From assembly GCA_007694925.1 (NCBI GenBank), contig REET01000128.1, forward strand, positions 1 to 38,617: a stretch of DNA of 38,617 nt, read 5' to 3'. Below the pieces are notes generated by a model that was not told the DNA's origin, searched no databases, and saw only the letters and a program-made list of their open reading frames with translations. The position numbers and the translations under genes were made by a program. The stretch comes from Phycisphaerales bacterium (GTDB lineage: Bacteria; Planctomycetota; Phycisphaerae; Phycisphaerales; UBA1924). Within the stretch, counting starts at the first letter, position 1. Every line of letters starts with the position of its first letter. This document shows positions 23,840-31,697 of the stretch, in pieces.

Positions 23840-24441
23840 GACGCGTGCTCCGCGTTTGGGTGTTCATCCGGTTCGCCGAGCACCTTGCGGAGCTTGGCGA
23901 GGGCCCGGTGGTGGCGGGCCAGAAGCGTGCCGAGGGGTTCCTGCAGCACCTCGGCGATCTGCTTGAAGGTCAGGCCCGCGTGGTGACGCAGGTGGACGAT
24001 CTCACGGTCGGCCTCGTTCAAGGCTTCGAGCGCCTCGCGGAGGCGGGCGAGGTCGGAGGGCAGCCCGTCGCGGTCGCCCGGGCCGGGGCGTGTGTCGGCC
24101 CCCGCGTCGAGCGTTGAGGGGTCGACTGGGGAGGCCTGGCGTTTGGCTCTCCGTGCGTGGTCGCGGAAGCGGTTCATCGCGACCCTGAAGAGCCAAGCCT
24201 CGAAGCGGCCCCGCTCGTCGTACCCGCCCGCCCCGAGTTTTTCCGCCATCGTCACGAACACGGCCTGGGTGATCTCCTCGGCGAGGTCGTCGTCGCGGCA
24301 CCGGCTCCGCACCAGCGCAAAGACCCGGGGGGCGTACGACGCGACCACGCACCGCCACGCCCCTTCGTCGCCGCCGGCCGCTCGGGCGAGCAGCGACGGG
24401 TCATCGGGGGCCGGGGCGGGTCTCGCGCTTCCAGAACTCAT
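23836..24441 (-). CDS. ECF-type RNA polymerase sigma factor
   Basis: 201 residues. Region 2 is seen in LARAAGGDEGAWRCVVASYA through DDDLAEEITQAVFVTMAEKL and FEAWLFRVAMNRFRDHARR. Region 4 is in LNEADREIVHLRHHAGLTFK then QIAEVLQEPLGTLLARHHRA. The recognition-helix segment ends LLARHHRALAKLRKVL instead of the usual VKSRLHRA, a small oddity. The ATG at 24441 is chosen over one 15 bases upstream because GGGG lies close before it. First gene of a three-gene operon, divergent from a second ECF sigma gene across a 261-base gap (24442-24702). Confidence 0.92.
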   Translation of the reverse strand: MSSGSARPAPAPDDPSLLARAAGGDEGAWRCVVASYAPRVFALVRSRCRDDDLAEEITQAVFVTMAEKLGAGGYDERGRFEAWLFRVAMNRFRDHARRAKRQASPVDPSTLDAGADTRPGPGDRDGLPSDLARLREALEALNEADREIVHLRHHAGLTFKQIAEVLQEPLGTLLARHHRALAKLRKVLGEPDEHPNAEHAS

Positions 24442-24702
24442 CGCGACCCCCGACATCTGCTGTGCACAACGCCCGGGCAGGCGTCGTATTGCACCCCGGC
24501 GCTGCGCGTCGGTCCGAAGCGGATATCGGCCGAAAGTGTCGCCAATGGCGGGCCTCCTGAGGCGTCGATCCCTCCCGCCGGGTACAACTGGGACCGGAAG
24601 AAACAAGGACCGACCGTTGTTCGATAAATGGTAGTAACCGCGGCGTTCCTTCCCTTTAGTCCGGCCCCACGAACGACTCCCGACGCGGGGCCCTGCGAAC
24701 CG

Positions 24703-25356
24703 ATGGATTCTGTACGAGTGGGCCAGACCACCGACGAGCAACTGTTTGAACGCTACCGGGCGGGGGATACGGAAGCTTTCCGGACCCTCATCGAGCGTTA
24801 CCACGACGACCTGTACAGGTTCCTGTACCGGTTGCTGGGTGATCGTGTCGCCGCGGAGGATGTCTTCCAGGAGGCGTTCCTGCAGGTGCACGTCTCGGCG
24901 CACAGTTTCGACGCCTCTCGACGTTTTCGGCCCTGGCTCTTTACGATCGCGGCGAACAAAGGGAGGGACTACCTGCGTAAGAAGGGCCGGCGGCAGACGA
25001 TGGATCTGTCCGCCCCGGTTTCCGGCGATGACGGGTCTCGCGGGGCCACCTTTGTGGACCTCATGAAGATCGACACCCCCTCGCCGGACGCCGGGCTCGA
25101 CAAGCAGGAAACCGACAGGCTCGTACAGGCGGCTTTGGGCCGGATGAGCCCGACACTCAGGGAGATCCTTCTCTTGGCTTACTTCCAGCGGCTCAGCTAC
25201 GCCCAGATCGCCGAGGATCTGGGGATCCCGCTGGGGACGGTCAAGTCCAGGCTCCACGCCGCGGTGGCGAGCTTCGCCGGGCACTTCGAGCGGGTCTCGA
25301 AAGAGGCCGGGCTCGGCCCCGGGGGCGAGGATGTGTTCAGGAGCGACAGCCGATGA
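24703..25356 (+). CDS. ECF-type RNA polymerase sigma factor
   Basis: 217 residues from the ATG giving MDSVRVGQTTDEQLFERYRA. Region 2: AFRTLIERYHDDLYRFLYRL, then EDVFQEAFLQVHVSAHSFD and FRPWLFTIAANKGRDYLRKK. Region 4: LGRMSPTLREILLLAYFQRL, SYAQIAEDLGIPLGTVKSRL. All ECF signatures are intact. An in-frame ATG at 24628 would add 25 non-conserved residues. Its stop overlaps the start of the pseudopilin-like membrane protein gene (ATGA), making that protein its likely regulator. The upstream divergent gap contains an A/T-rich patch around 24615-24640 that stands out in this GC-rich window and may hold the promoter. Confidence 0.93.
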   Translation: MDSVRVGQTTDEQLFERYRAGDTEAFRTLIERYHDDLYRFLYRLLGDRVAAEDVFQEAFLQVHVSAHSFDASRRFRPWLFTIAANKGRDYLRKKGRRQTMDLSAPVSGDDGSRGATFVDLMKIDTPSPDAGLDKQETDRLVQAALGRMSPTLREILLLAYFQRLSYAQIAEDLGIPLGTVKSRLHAAVASFAGHFERVSKEAGLGPGGEDVFRSDSR

Positions 25357-26603
25357 GCATGGACTCAAACCACAACCCGTTCTCGGACGATGAGGCGTTG
25401 AACCCCTCGGAGTTCAATGACGAACCCGACTACGAGGAGACGGCCCAGTCGCTGTCGCCCGAGGATCGGCGGGCGATCGACCGGCTGGTCGACTCGGGCT
25501 GGTCGCCCGACGCCGCTGACTCGGGCGCTGGGAAGGTCGCGGCGCTTCTGGGCGGCCTGGACGGGGTCGCCCTCCCCGAAGACAGAACACTCGCGGATGT
25601 CACCATGGTCCGCGTCGCCCGGCGGCGGGAGCTGGAACGCCGCGAGCCGGAGCTGACCCCCGCCGACGCCGACGCGCTCGATGCGTGGGTGCTCGCCGGC
25701 TTCGACCCCGCCAAGGTGCCCGGCAGCCTGAAGCAGCGTGCCGCGGCCCACGATCGCCTCGCCTCGATGGTGACGGCGGGCGGCAGTGCGCCCGCGATGC
25801 TGATCGATCAGACGCTGGCCCGCGTCCGCGAGGTCGACGAGGCCTCGCTCGAGCCGATCCCGATCGGCCGGAACAGGGGCGGGCGCGTCCGTTTCTGGGA
25901 TTTCGTCGCGGTGGCGGCGTCGCTGGTGATCGGCGCGTCGGTCCTCTGGCCGGTGATGAACTCGGTTCGTGAGGAGAGCCGCCAGACGATCTGCGCGAGC
26001 AACATGCGGGCCTCGGCCTTCGCGATGGGGTCGTACGCGGGGGCCAACCGTGACGCCCTGCCGATGGCCAGCGCCGGGCTGCCCGGACGCCTGTGGTGGA
26101 ATGTCGGCAGGCCCGAGGAGTCCAACTCGGCGAACCTCTTCGAGCTCTCTCGCCAGGACTATGTCGGCCTGGACAGCTTGGCCTGCCCGGGCAACCGGGT
26201 CGCCCCGACCCGCCTGACCGACCCCGCCGCCCGCGACTGGCGCAGGCTGGAGGAGGTCTCGTACAGCTACCGGATCATGTTCGGCAACGACCGGCCGCAG
26301 TGGTCGTCCCCTTCGTCGGTGGTGCTGCTGGCGGACCGTTCGCCTGTGGTGCAGCGGGCGGTGCTGGGCCAGCCGATCCACCCGATGGAGAACTCGCACA
26401 ACCACGGGCGCCGGGGCCAGAATGTCCTGTTCAACGACGGATCGGTGATCTGGCTGGAAACGCCCGAGCTCGCCAACGGGGACAACATCTGGCTGCCCAG
26501 AGACATCGAGATCGTGATCGATCATCTGACCGGGCGTCGGGCGAGCCCGCTGAACGGGTTCGAGACCCCCGCGGGGGTCGAGGACGCGTTCGTCGGGCCG
26601 TGA
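25353..26603 (+). CDS. Membrane protein: duplicated cytoplasmic helical domain, pilin-like helix and H-X9-DG-like periplasmic domain
   Basis: 416 residues. N-terminal cytoplasmic part: two related units at about 37-92 and 104-160 (LVDSGWSPDA/VLAGFDPAKV and DRTLADV/DQTLARV). Next comes FWDFVAVAASLVIGASVLWP (181-200), followed by REESRQTICASNMRASAFAM. This aligns by eye with the helix and R-E-x-x-R-x-x-C-x-x-N-L segment of planctomycete type II pseudopilins, but it sits 180 residues in and lacks the prepilin cleavage site. The C-terminal half ends with HGRRGQNVLFNDGS, one residue longer than the H-X9-DG motif. ATGA-coupled to the sigma gene, it is probably an anti-sigma factor whose sensor domain derives from a pseudopilin; this is inference. 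Confidence 0.75.
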   Translation: MSMDSNHNPFSDDEALNPSEFNDEPDYEETAQSLSPEDRRAIDRLVDSGWSPDAADSGAGKVAALLGGLDGVALPEDRTLADVTMVRVARRRELERREPELTPADADALDAWVLAGFDPAKVPGSLKQRAAAHDRLASMVTAGGSAPAMLIDQTLARVREVDEASLEPIPIGRNRGGRVRFWDFVAVAASLVIGASVLWPVMNSVREESRQTICASNMRASAFAMGSYAGANRDALPMASAGLPGRLWWNVGRPEESNSANLFELSRQDYVGLDSLACPGNRVAPTRLTDPAARDWRRLEEVSYSYRIMFGNDRPQWSSPSSVVLLADRSPVVQRAVLGQPIHPMENSHNHGRRGQNVLFNDGSVIWLETPELANGDNIWLPRDIEIVIDHLTGRRASPLNGFETPAGVEDAFVGP

Positions 26604-26760
26604 TCTGAGCAGGGGAACAGGGGATCAGGTGAGCGGGAAGGGGTTGGTGGCCCGGGGCGGGGGCTGGGCCTATCGTCTGCGTTCCCGAGCCGACGGGAAT
26701 CGCAGGGATGCCCCTCGATCCTCGGCCGGACAGGTTTTTAGAGCGCCGAAAGGCCACACG

Positions 26761-27054
26761 ATGCCGAAGAACAAGCCGCACAAGGGTGTGCTCAAGCGAG
26801 TGCGGGTGACGCGTACCGGGAAGGTGCGCCACCGCTCCGCGTTCCACAAGCACCTGAGCTCTCACAAGTCGGGCAAGCGTCTGCGTCAGCTGCGTCGGGA
26901 TCGCTACATCGCCAACCCCGAGGCGAAGCGTTTCGAGCAGTTGCTGTTCAAGCGTCTGCGCGGTCGGACGCAGCCCCGCGCCGCGATCCGCCGCAGCCCC
27001 TCGCCGGCCGAGCGCCGTGCGATGCGTGAGGAGCGGGCGAAGAACGCGGATTGA
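26761..27054 (+). CDS. rpmI: Large ribosomal subunit protein bL35, C-terminally extended
   Basis: 97 residues. Residues 1-65 match bL35 (MPKNKPHKGVLKRVRVTRTG, then KVRHRSAFHKHLSSHKSGKR). The usual protein ends near residue 65; here an extra 30 or so Arg-rich residues follow (RTQPRAAIRRSPSPAERRAM, ending EERAKNAD). An A/G-rich GAAAGG site precedes the ATG. rplT follows 120 bases downstream; the customary infC is not upstream, where an unrelated sigma-linked gene ends 157 bases away. Confidence 0.95.
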   Translation: MPKNKPHKGVLKRVRVTRTGKVRHRSAFHKHLSSHKSGKRLRQLRRDRYIANPEAKRFEQLLFKRLRGRTQPRAAIRRSPSPAERRAMREERAKNAD

Positions 27055-27174
27055 GCGTTTCTTCCCTTCTCTGTTATCAGATCATCAGAGCCGCACACGC
27101 CCTGGCGGGATCCCTGAAAGCCCCGAACCGGTCATCACCGGCGGGCCCCGGCCGGGCCACTTGGAGACGACGAC

Positions 27175-27549
27175 ATGCCCCGCGTTCGCAAAGGTTCATC
27201 CCGTACCCGGGCCCGCAAGCGCATCCTGCGCGAAGCCCGCGGTTACTACGGCGTCAAGAGCAAGCACAAGTACCAGGCCAAGGACGCGGTCATCCGCGCC
27301 GGCGTCTTCGCCTACCGCGACCGTCGGCGTCGCAAGCGTGACTACCGGCGTCTGTGGATCACCCGCATCACGGCGGCCTGCCGCATGCGTGGGACGCGTT
27401 ACTCGGCGTTCATCAACGGCCTGAAGATGGCCGGCATCGACCTGAACCGGAAGATGCTCAGCGAGGTCGCGATCACCGACCCGGCGGTCTTCGACGAGCT
27501 GGTCGCGATCGCCAAGGAGCACTCGCGGGCGACCCCTGCGAACGTCTGA
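27175..27549 (+). CDS. rplT: Large ribosomal subunit protein bL20
   Basis: 124 residues, standard length. Conserved blocks: MPRVRKGSSRTRARKRILRE, ARGYYGVKSKHKYQAKDAVI, FAYRDRRRRKRDYRRLWITR, then INGLKMAGIDLNRKMLSEVA. bL20 binds 23S rRNA early in 50S assembly and in many bacteria represses its own operon. A GGAGA site precedes the ATG. The 120-base gap from rpmI contains a CCGGT-catc-ACCGG hairpin that could take part in such control, but no known L20 leader structure was recognised. Confidence 0.98.
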   Translation: MPRVRKGSSRTRARKRILREARGYYGVKSKHKYQAKDAVIRAGVFAYRDRRRRKRDYRRLWITRITAACRMRGTRYSAFINGLKMAGIDLNRKMLSEVAITDPAVFDELVAIAKEHSRATPANV

Positions 27550-27577
27550 GTCTTTCCAGAACACGATCGAACACGCG

Positions 27578-27612
27578 ACGGCCCGGCACTCCGCCGGGCC
27601 GTTGTTCTTTTT
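27578..27612 (+). terminator. Intrinsic terminator after rplT
   Basis: A perfect 10-bp stem (ACGGCCCGGC at 27578-27587 with GCCGGGCCGT at 27593-27602) closes an ACTCC loop and is followed by TGTTCTTTTT. It lies 28 bases beyond the rplT stop. Confidence 0.9.
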
Positions 27613-27637
27613 GAAGGCGCGGCGTTCGCTGCGTCGC

Positions 27638-29080
27638 TCAGGGCTTGACGGATTCGAGGGCCTTGATCGCCCGCTCGCGGGCCTTCTTGTGGTCGACGAT
27701 CGGCTCGGGGTAGTCGAGCTTGGCGAAGAGGTCTTTGGCCCGTTCGTGCGGGGCGTGGATCTGCTTTCTGTCGAGGTTCTTGAGCTCGGGGATGAAGCGG
27801 CGGATGAAGTCGCCCTCGGGGTCGAAGCGTTCGCTCTGGCTGGTCGGGTTGAAGATGCGGAAGTAGGGCTGGGCGTCGGTGCCTGTCGAGGCGGACCACT
27901 GCCAGCCCCCGTTGTTGGAGCCGAGGTCGGCGTCGACGAGGCGGTTCATGAAGTACCGCTCGCCCCTGCGCCAGTCGAGGAAGAGGTCCTTGGTGAGGAA
28001 CGAGGCGGCGATCATTCGGAGGCGGTTGTGCATCCAGCCGGTCTGGTTGAGCTGGCGCATCGCCGCGTCGACGATGGGGTAGCCGGTGCGGCCATCTTTC
28101 CACGCCTCGAACTTTTCATCGTCGTCGTCCCATGTGACGCGGTCGTACTCGCGTTTGAAGGCGCGGCCCATGCAGACGCGCGGGAAGCCCGCGAGGATGT
28201 GCTGGTAGAACTCACGCCAGATCAGTTCGTCGATCCAGTGGACGACGCCCTTGGAGCCCGAGTCGATCTGCCCGTCGTTGGCGGCCCGCGCCGCCTCAAC
28301 GCACTGGCGGGGCGAGATGACGCCGAGGGCGAGGTAGGGCGAGAGCGTGCTGGTCGCGTTGACGCCGGGGAAGTCGCGCTTGTCTTTGTAGTCGTCGATG
28401 CGGTCGTCGATGAAGGCGCGGAGGCGGTCTCTGGCGTGGTCTTCGCCGGCCTTCCAGAGGTCGGGGCGGTCGGTGTCGGGATCAAAGCCCTCGATCCTGT
28501 CGGGGACTTTGTCCGGCTTGATGCCGGTGTCGGGGCGGGCGGATGGCGCTCGCCGGACTTTCTTGCAGCCTTCGTTGTCCGGCGTCGCCTTGAACGCCTC
28601 GCGCCACGACCTTTTCAGAGGTGAGAAGACGGTGTACCACCCGCCCTGCTTGGTGCGCAGCTCGCCGGGTGAGAAGTGGGTCTTGTCGTGCAGGGGGTAG
28701 ACCTTGCGCCCGGCTTTTCTGAACACGGCCTCGACGCGTTCGTCGCGGCGTTGCTCGTTGACCTCGTACTCGCGGTTGAAGTAGATGGCGTCGCACTCGC
28801 ACTCGCGGGCGAGCGTGTCGAGGGCGCCCGGCACGCCTTCGAAGCGCGGCGTGGTGACGATCTTCAGCGGGATGTTGATCGAGGCGAGGGACTCAGAGAG
28901 TTCGCGGAGGTTGCGCAGGAGGAAGTTGACCTTCATGGCCCCCCAGTCGTGCTCGCGCCACTGGTCGGGGCAGATGGTAAAGACGCCGACGACGCCGCCG
29001 TCTGCGGCGGACGACGCCTCGGCGAGGGCGGTGTTGTCGCGCGTCCGCAGGTCGCATCTGAACCAGACCAATGCCCGCAT
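27638..29080 (-). CDS. phrB: Class I CPD deoxyribodipyrimidine photolyase
   Basis: A 480-residue light-driven flavoenzyme that reverses cyclobutane pyrimidine dimers. The N-terminal antenna domain begins MRALVWFRCDLRTRDNTALA; the C-terminal FAD domain has GRTGYPIVDAAMRQLNQTGW, MHNRLRMIAASFLTKDLFLD, WRRGERYFMNRLVDADLGSN, NGGWQWSASTGTDAQPYFRI, FNPTSQSERFDPEGDFIRRF. The Trp-rich electron-transfer region and catalytic Asn/Trp environment appear intact. A basic insert around 175-205 (KKVRRAPSARPDTGIKPDKV) is somewhat longer than usual. The ATG at 29080 follows AAAGGGA. Last gene of the sirtuin / FeS photolyase / photolyase operon, 26 bases after its upstream neighbour. Confidence 0.96.
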   Translation of the reverse strand: MRALVWFRCDLRTRDNTALAEASSAADGGVVGVFTICPDQWREHDWGAMKVNFLLRNLRELSESLASINIPLKIVTTPRFEGVPGALDTLARECECDAIYFNREYEVNEQRRDERVEAVFRKAGRKVYPLHDKTHFSPGELRTKQGGWYTVFSPLKRSWREAFKATPDNEGCKKVRRAPSARPDTGIKPDKVPDRIEGFDPDTDRPDLWKAGEDHARDRLRAFIDDRIDDYKDKRDFPGVNATSTLSPYLALGVISPRQCVEAARAANDGQIDSGSKGVVHWIDELIWREFYQHILAGFPRVCMGRAFKREYDRVTWDDDDEKFEAWKDGRTGYPIVDAAMRQLNQTGWMHNRLRMIAASFLTKDLFLDWRRGERYFMNRLVDADLGSNNGGWQWSASTGTDAQPYFRIFNPTSQSERFDPEGDFIRRFIPELKNLDRKQIHAPHERAKDLFAKLDYPEPIVDHKKARERAIKALESVKP

Positions 29081-29106
29081 GGGGTCCCTTTCGTTTCCGT
29101 CGACTG

Positions 29107-30762
29107 TCAGCCCGCGATCGGGCCGACGCCGAGCTTCTTTCGGAGCCTCTTGCCCGCGACGGTGATCTCGGCGCGTTCTTCTTTGCTCATGCGGTCGACA
29201 TGCTTGAGGATCATCGCCATCCGGTTGTTGCCTTTGAACCGTTCGTGGTTTCGGATCAGGAAGTCCCAGTAGAAGGTGTTGAACGGGCAGGCGGGCCTGG
29301 TGTCGCCCTCGCTGTCGGTTCGCTTGGTGTTGTCGTATGCGCAGTGCTCGCAGTAGTTGCTCATGCGTCCGATGTACTTGCCGCTGGCGGCGTAGGGCTT
29401 GGTGCCCACGACGCCCGGGCGCTTTGAGTCGCCGTCGCAGTGCATGCCCATGCCGATGGTGTTGGGCGTGGTGACCCAGTCGACGGAGTCTGCGAACATC
29501 GCGTAGAACCAGTCGCCGACTTTGCGCGGGTGGACGCCGGCCATCATGGCGAAGCCGGAGAGGATCATCAGGCGCGGGATGTGGTGGCACCAGGCGTGGT
29601 CGAGCACGGGTTCGAGGGCCTCGGCCATGCAGCGCATGTCGGTGTCGCCCGTCCAGTAGAAGTCGGGGAGGTCGGCGTGCTGGTCGAGGCTGTTGCGGTC
29701 GCGGTAGTCCGGGCCCTCGTGCCAGTAGACGCCCCGGATGAACTCGCGCCAGCCGATGAGCTGGCGGACGAAGCCCTCGACGGAGTTGATGGGGGCCTTG
29801 GCGTTCTCGTAGGCCTTGAGGGCTTTCTCGACGCACTCACGCGGGTCGAGCAGCTTGAGGTTCAGGGCGACCGAGAGCATCGAGTGGTAGAGGAAGGGCT
29901 GGCCGGTCCACATCGCGTCTTCGTAGGGGCCGAACTTGCCCAGGCGTTTCTCGATGAACTCGTCGAGCCAGCGCAGGGCGGCACGCCGAGTAACGGGCCA
30001 GATGAAATTCTCGGCGTCGAGGCGGCCCGGGGCATCGGGGTAGCGCCGGTTGACGAGGTCGATCACTTCGAGCGTGATGTCGTCGGGCTCTGCCCACTCG
30101 GGCGGGCGGACGCGGGGCGCAGCCTTGAACGACTCGCGGTTGTCCTTGTCGAAGTTCCACTCGCCCCCGACGGGGTCCTTGCCGTCCATCAGGACGCCGT
30201 GCTTCTTGCGCTGCTCGCGGTAGAAGTACTCCATCACGAGCTGCTTGCGGCCCGAGGCCCACTTGGAGAATTCCTCGGGCGTGGTGTAGAAGTGGTCGTC
30301 CTCGCAGAGGCGCACGGGCACGCCGAAGCGGTCTTCCCAGCTTTCGATCTCTTCCAGCACGCGCCACTCGCCCGGGCGGGTGACGACGATCTCTTCGGGA
30401 GAGAGCTGTTTGAGCGTGCGTTCCAGCTCGCCGGTGAAGGCGTGCGTGTTGTTGGGGTCGTTGACGCGGATGTATCGGACGCGTCGGCCCTTGTCGGCCT
30501 GGGCGATCGCGAAGTGGCGCATCGCGCTGAAGAAGACGGCGATCCGCTGCTTGTGGCTGCGTCCGGCGTGCTGCTGGTCGCCGCTGCCGAGCCCGGTCTC
30601 GGCGTCGCACTCGGCCATCAGGATGACATCGCGCTTGTTGTCGAAACCCTCGAAGCTCGATGCGCTGTCGGTGAGCTGGTCGCCGAAGACAAAGACCAAT
30701 CTGCGGCAGACGGCGCTCTCCAGGCTCGCGCCCGGGAGGGGGCTTGGCGTCTTGCCTCTCAA
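29107..30762 (-). CDS. Cryptochrome/photolyase family protein, FeS-BCP type ((6-4) photolyase-like)
   Basis: About 530-551 residues. The N-terminus RRLVFVFGDQLTDSASSFEG is typical of the bacterial iron-sulfur cryptochrome/photolyase group, whose characterised members (such as Agrobacterium PhrB) repair (6-4) photoproducts. The FAD region shows WTGQPFLYHSMLSVALNLKL, GWREFIRGVYWHEGPDYRDR, then HHIPRLMILSGFAMMAGVHP and GTKPYAASGKYIGRMSNYCE. Cluster cysteines fit YCEHC plus ACPFN, with an upstream Cys in DTDMRCMAEA. No ATG exists at the N-terminus: the TTG at 30762 overlaps the sirtuin stop (TTGA) and is preferred; a TTG at 30699 immediately before VFVFGD is the alternative. Confidence 0.9.
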   Translation of the reverse strand: MRGKTPSPLPGASLESAVCRRLVFVFGDQLTDSASSFEGFDNKRDVILMAECDAETGLGSGDQQHAGRSHKQRIAVFFSAMRHFAIAQADKGRRVRYIRVNDPNNTHAFTGELERTLKQLSPEEIVVTRPGEWRVLEEIESWEDRFGVPVRLCEDDHFYTTPEEFSKWASGRKQLVMEYFYREQRKKHGVLMDGKDPVGGEWNFDKDNRESFKAAPRVRPPEWAEPDDITLEVIDLVNRRYPDAPGRLDAENFIWPVTRRAALRWLDEFIEKRLGKFGPYEDAMWTGQPFLYHSMLSVALNLKLLDPRECVEKALKAYENAKAPINSVEGFVRQLIGWREFIRGVYWHEGPDYRDRNSLDQHADLPDFYWTGDTDMRCMAEALEPVLDHAWCHHIPRLMILSGFAMMAGVHPRKVGDWFYAMFADSVDWVTTPNTIGMGMHCDGDSKRPGVVGTKPYAASGKYIGRMSNYCEHCAYDNTKRTDSEGDTRPACPFNTFYWDFLIRNHERFKGNNRMAMILKHVDRMSKEERAEITVAGKRLRKKLGVGPIAG

Positions 30763-31580
30763 CCGTTCCCGCCCCGCGAGCTTGCGTTGCCATCGCCGAA
30801 GGCGAGCTCGACGATCTGTGGGAGGACGGCCCCGGCGCGGGCCCGCACGCTCTCGTCGACATGGCCGGAGGCCGGTGTCGCGTCGGGGTTGATCTCGACG
30901 GTCGAGGCCCCAGCGGCCCGCGCGAGGTCGGAGAAGCCCGCGGCCGGGTAGACGGTCGCGCTCGTGCCGATGGCGAAGAAGAGGTCGCAGGCGTCCAGGC
31001 GTTCGCCCGCGGTCTCGATCGCCTCGGGGGGGAGCATCTCGCCGAACCAGACGACGCCGGGGCGGAGCACCGTGCCGCGAGGGGTGCGGGGCGGGTAGGT
31101 GTCGAAGGGGGCGGGCAGGTCGCGGAACTCTTCGCCGGTCTCCGTGCAGCGCCAGACTTCGAGCGAGCCGTGGAGTTCGACGACGGATCTGTTGCCGGCG
31201 CGCCGGTGCAGGCCGTCGACATTCTGGGTGAGCAGGATGAAGTCGCGCGAGCGGGATTCGAGCTCGCGTTCGATGCGGGCGAGGGCGAGGTGGCCGGGGT
31301 TGGGCTCGGCTTCGCGGCACTTCATCCGGCGGAAGTCGTACCACTTGGTGACGGTTTCGGGGTCGGCGGCGAAGCCCTCGGGGGTGGCGAGGGACTGGGG
31401 GTCGAAGCTGGCCCAGAGGCCCTCCATGGCGTCGCGGAAGGTGGGGATTTTGCTTTCGGCGCTGACGCCGGCCCCGGTCAGGACCACAACACGCTTCGCC
31501 TCAGCGAGCATGGCGGCGATGCGGCGGATCTGTGCTTCTTGCTGGGGATCCGAACCCCCGGGGGTGGTTTGGTCGCTCAC
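30759..31580 (-). CDS. Sir2-family NAD-dependent protein deacylase, class III-like
   Basis: 273 residues. Sirtuin motifs: VVVLTGAGVSAESKIPTFRD (NAD site), LLTQNVDGLHRRAG, and catalytic His in VVELHGS (H137). W80-Y81-D82-F83-R84 matches the Tyr-x2-Arg acyl-binding pair of class III sirtuins such as CobB and SIRT5, which remove succinyl/malonyl groups as well as acetyl. Of the four structural zinc cysteines only C145 (EVWRCTETGEEF) is present, and the second pair is missing. The start is a GTG at 31580 preceded by GAAAGAGA. It is first in an operon with two photolyases. Target proteins are unknown. Confidence 0.9.
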   Translation of the reverse strand: MSDQTTPGGSDPQQEAQIRRIAAMLAEAKRVVVLTGAGVSAESKIPTFRDAMEGLWASFDPQSLATPEGFAADPETVTKWYDFRRMKCREAEPNPGHLALARIERELESRSRDFILLTQNVDGLHRRAGNRSVVELHGSLEVWRCTETGEEFRDLPAPFDTYPPRTPRGTVLRPGVVWFGEMLPPEAIETAGERLDACDLFFAIGTSATVYPAAGFSDLARAAGASTVEINPDATPASGHVDESVRARAGAVLPQIVELAFGDGNASSRGGNG

Positions 31581-31697
31581 GCGTGGTCTCTTTCGGCTGG
31601 CGGCTGGCCCTGCGGCGGGGCGTACGCGACACGCGTGCCACCTTCGGGCGTGGAAATCTGTACCATGCCGCGACCACTGAGAATCAGGAGGCGTGAG

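Noticed and set aside
29440-30951. A 503-codon plus-strand open frame
   Set aside because: It lies opposite the FeS-type photolyase and the end of the sirtuin gene, both with clear motifs; the translation is Val/Glu/Ala-rich noise.
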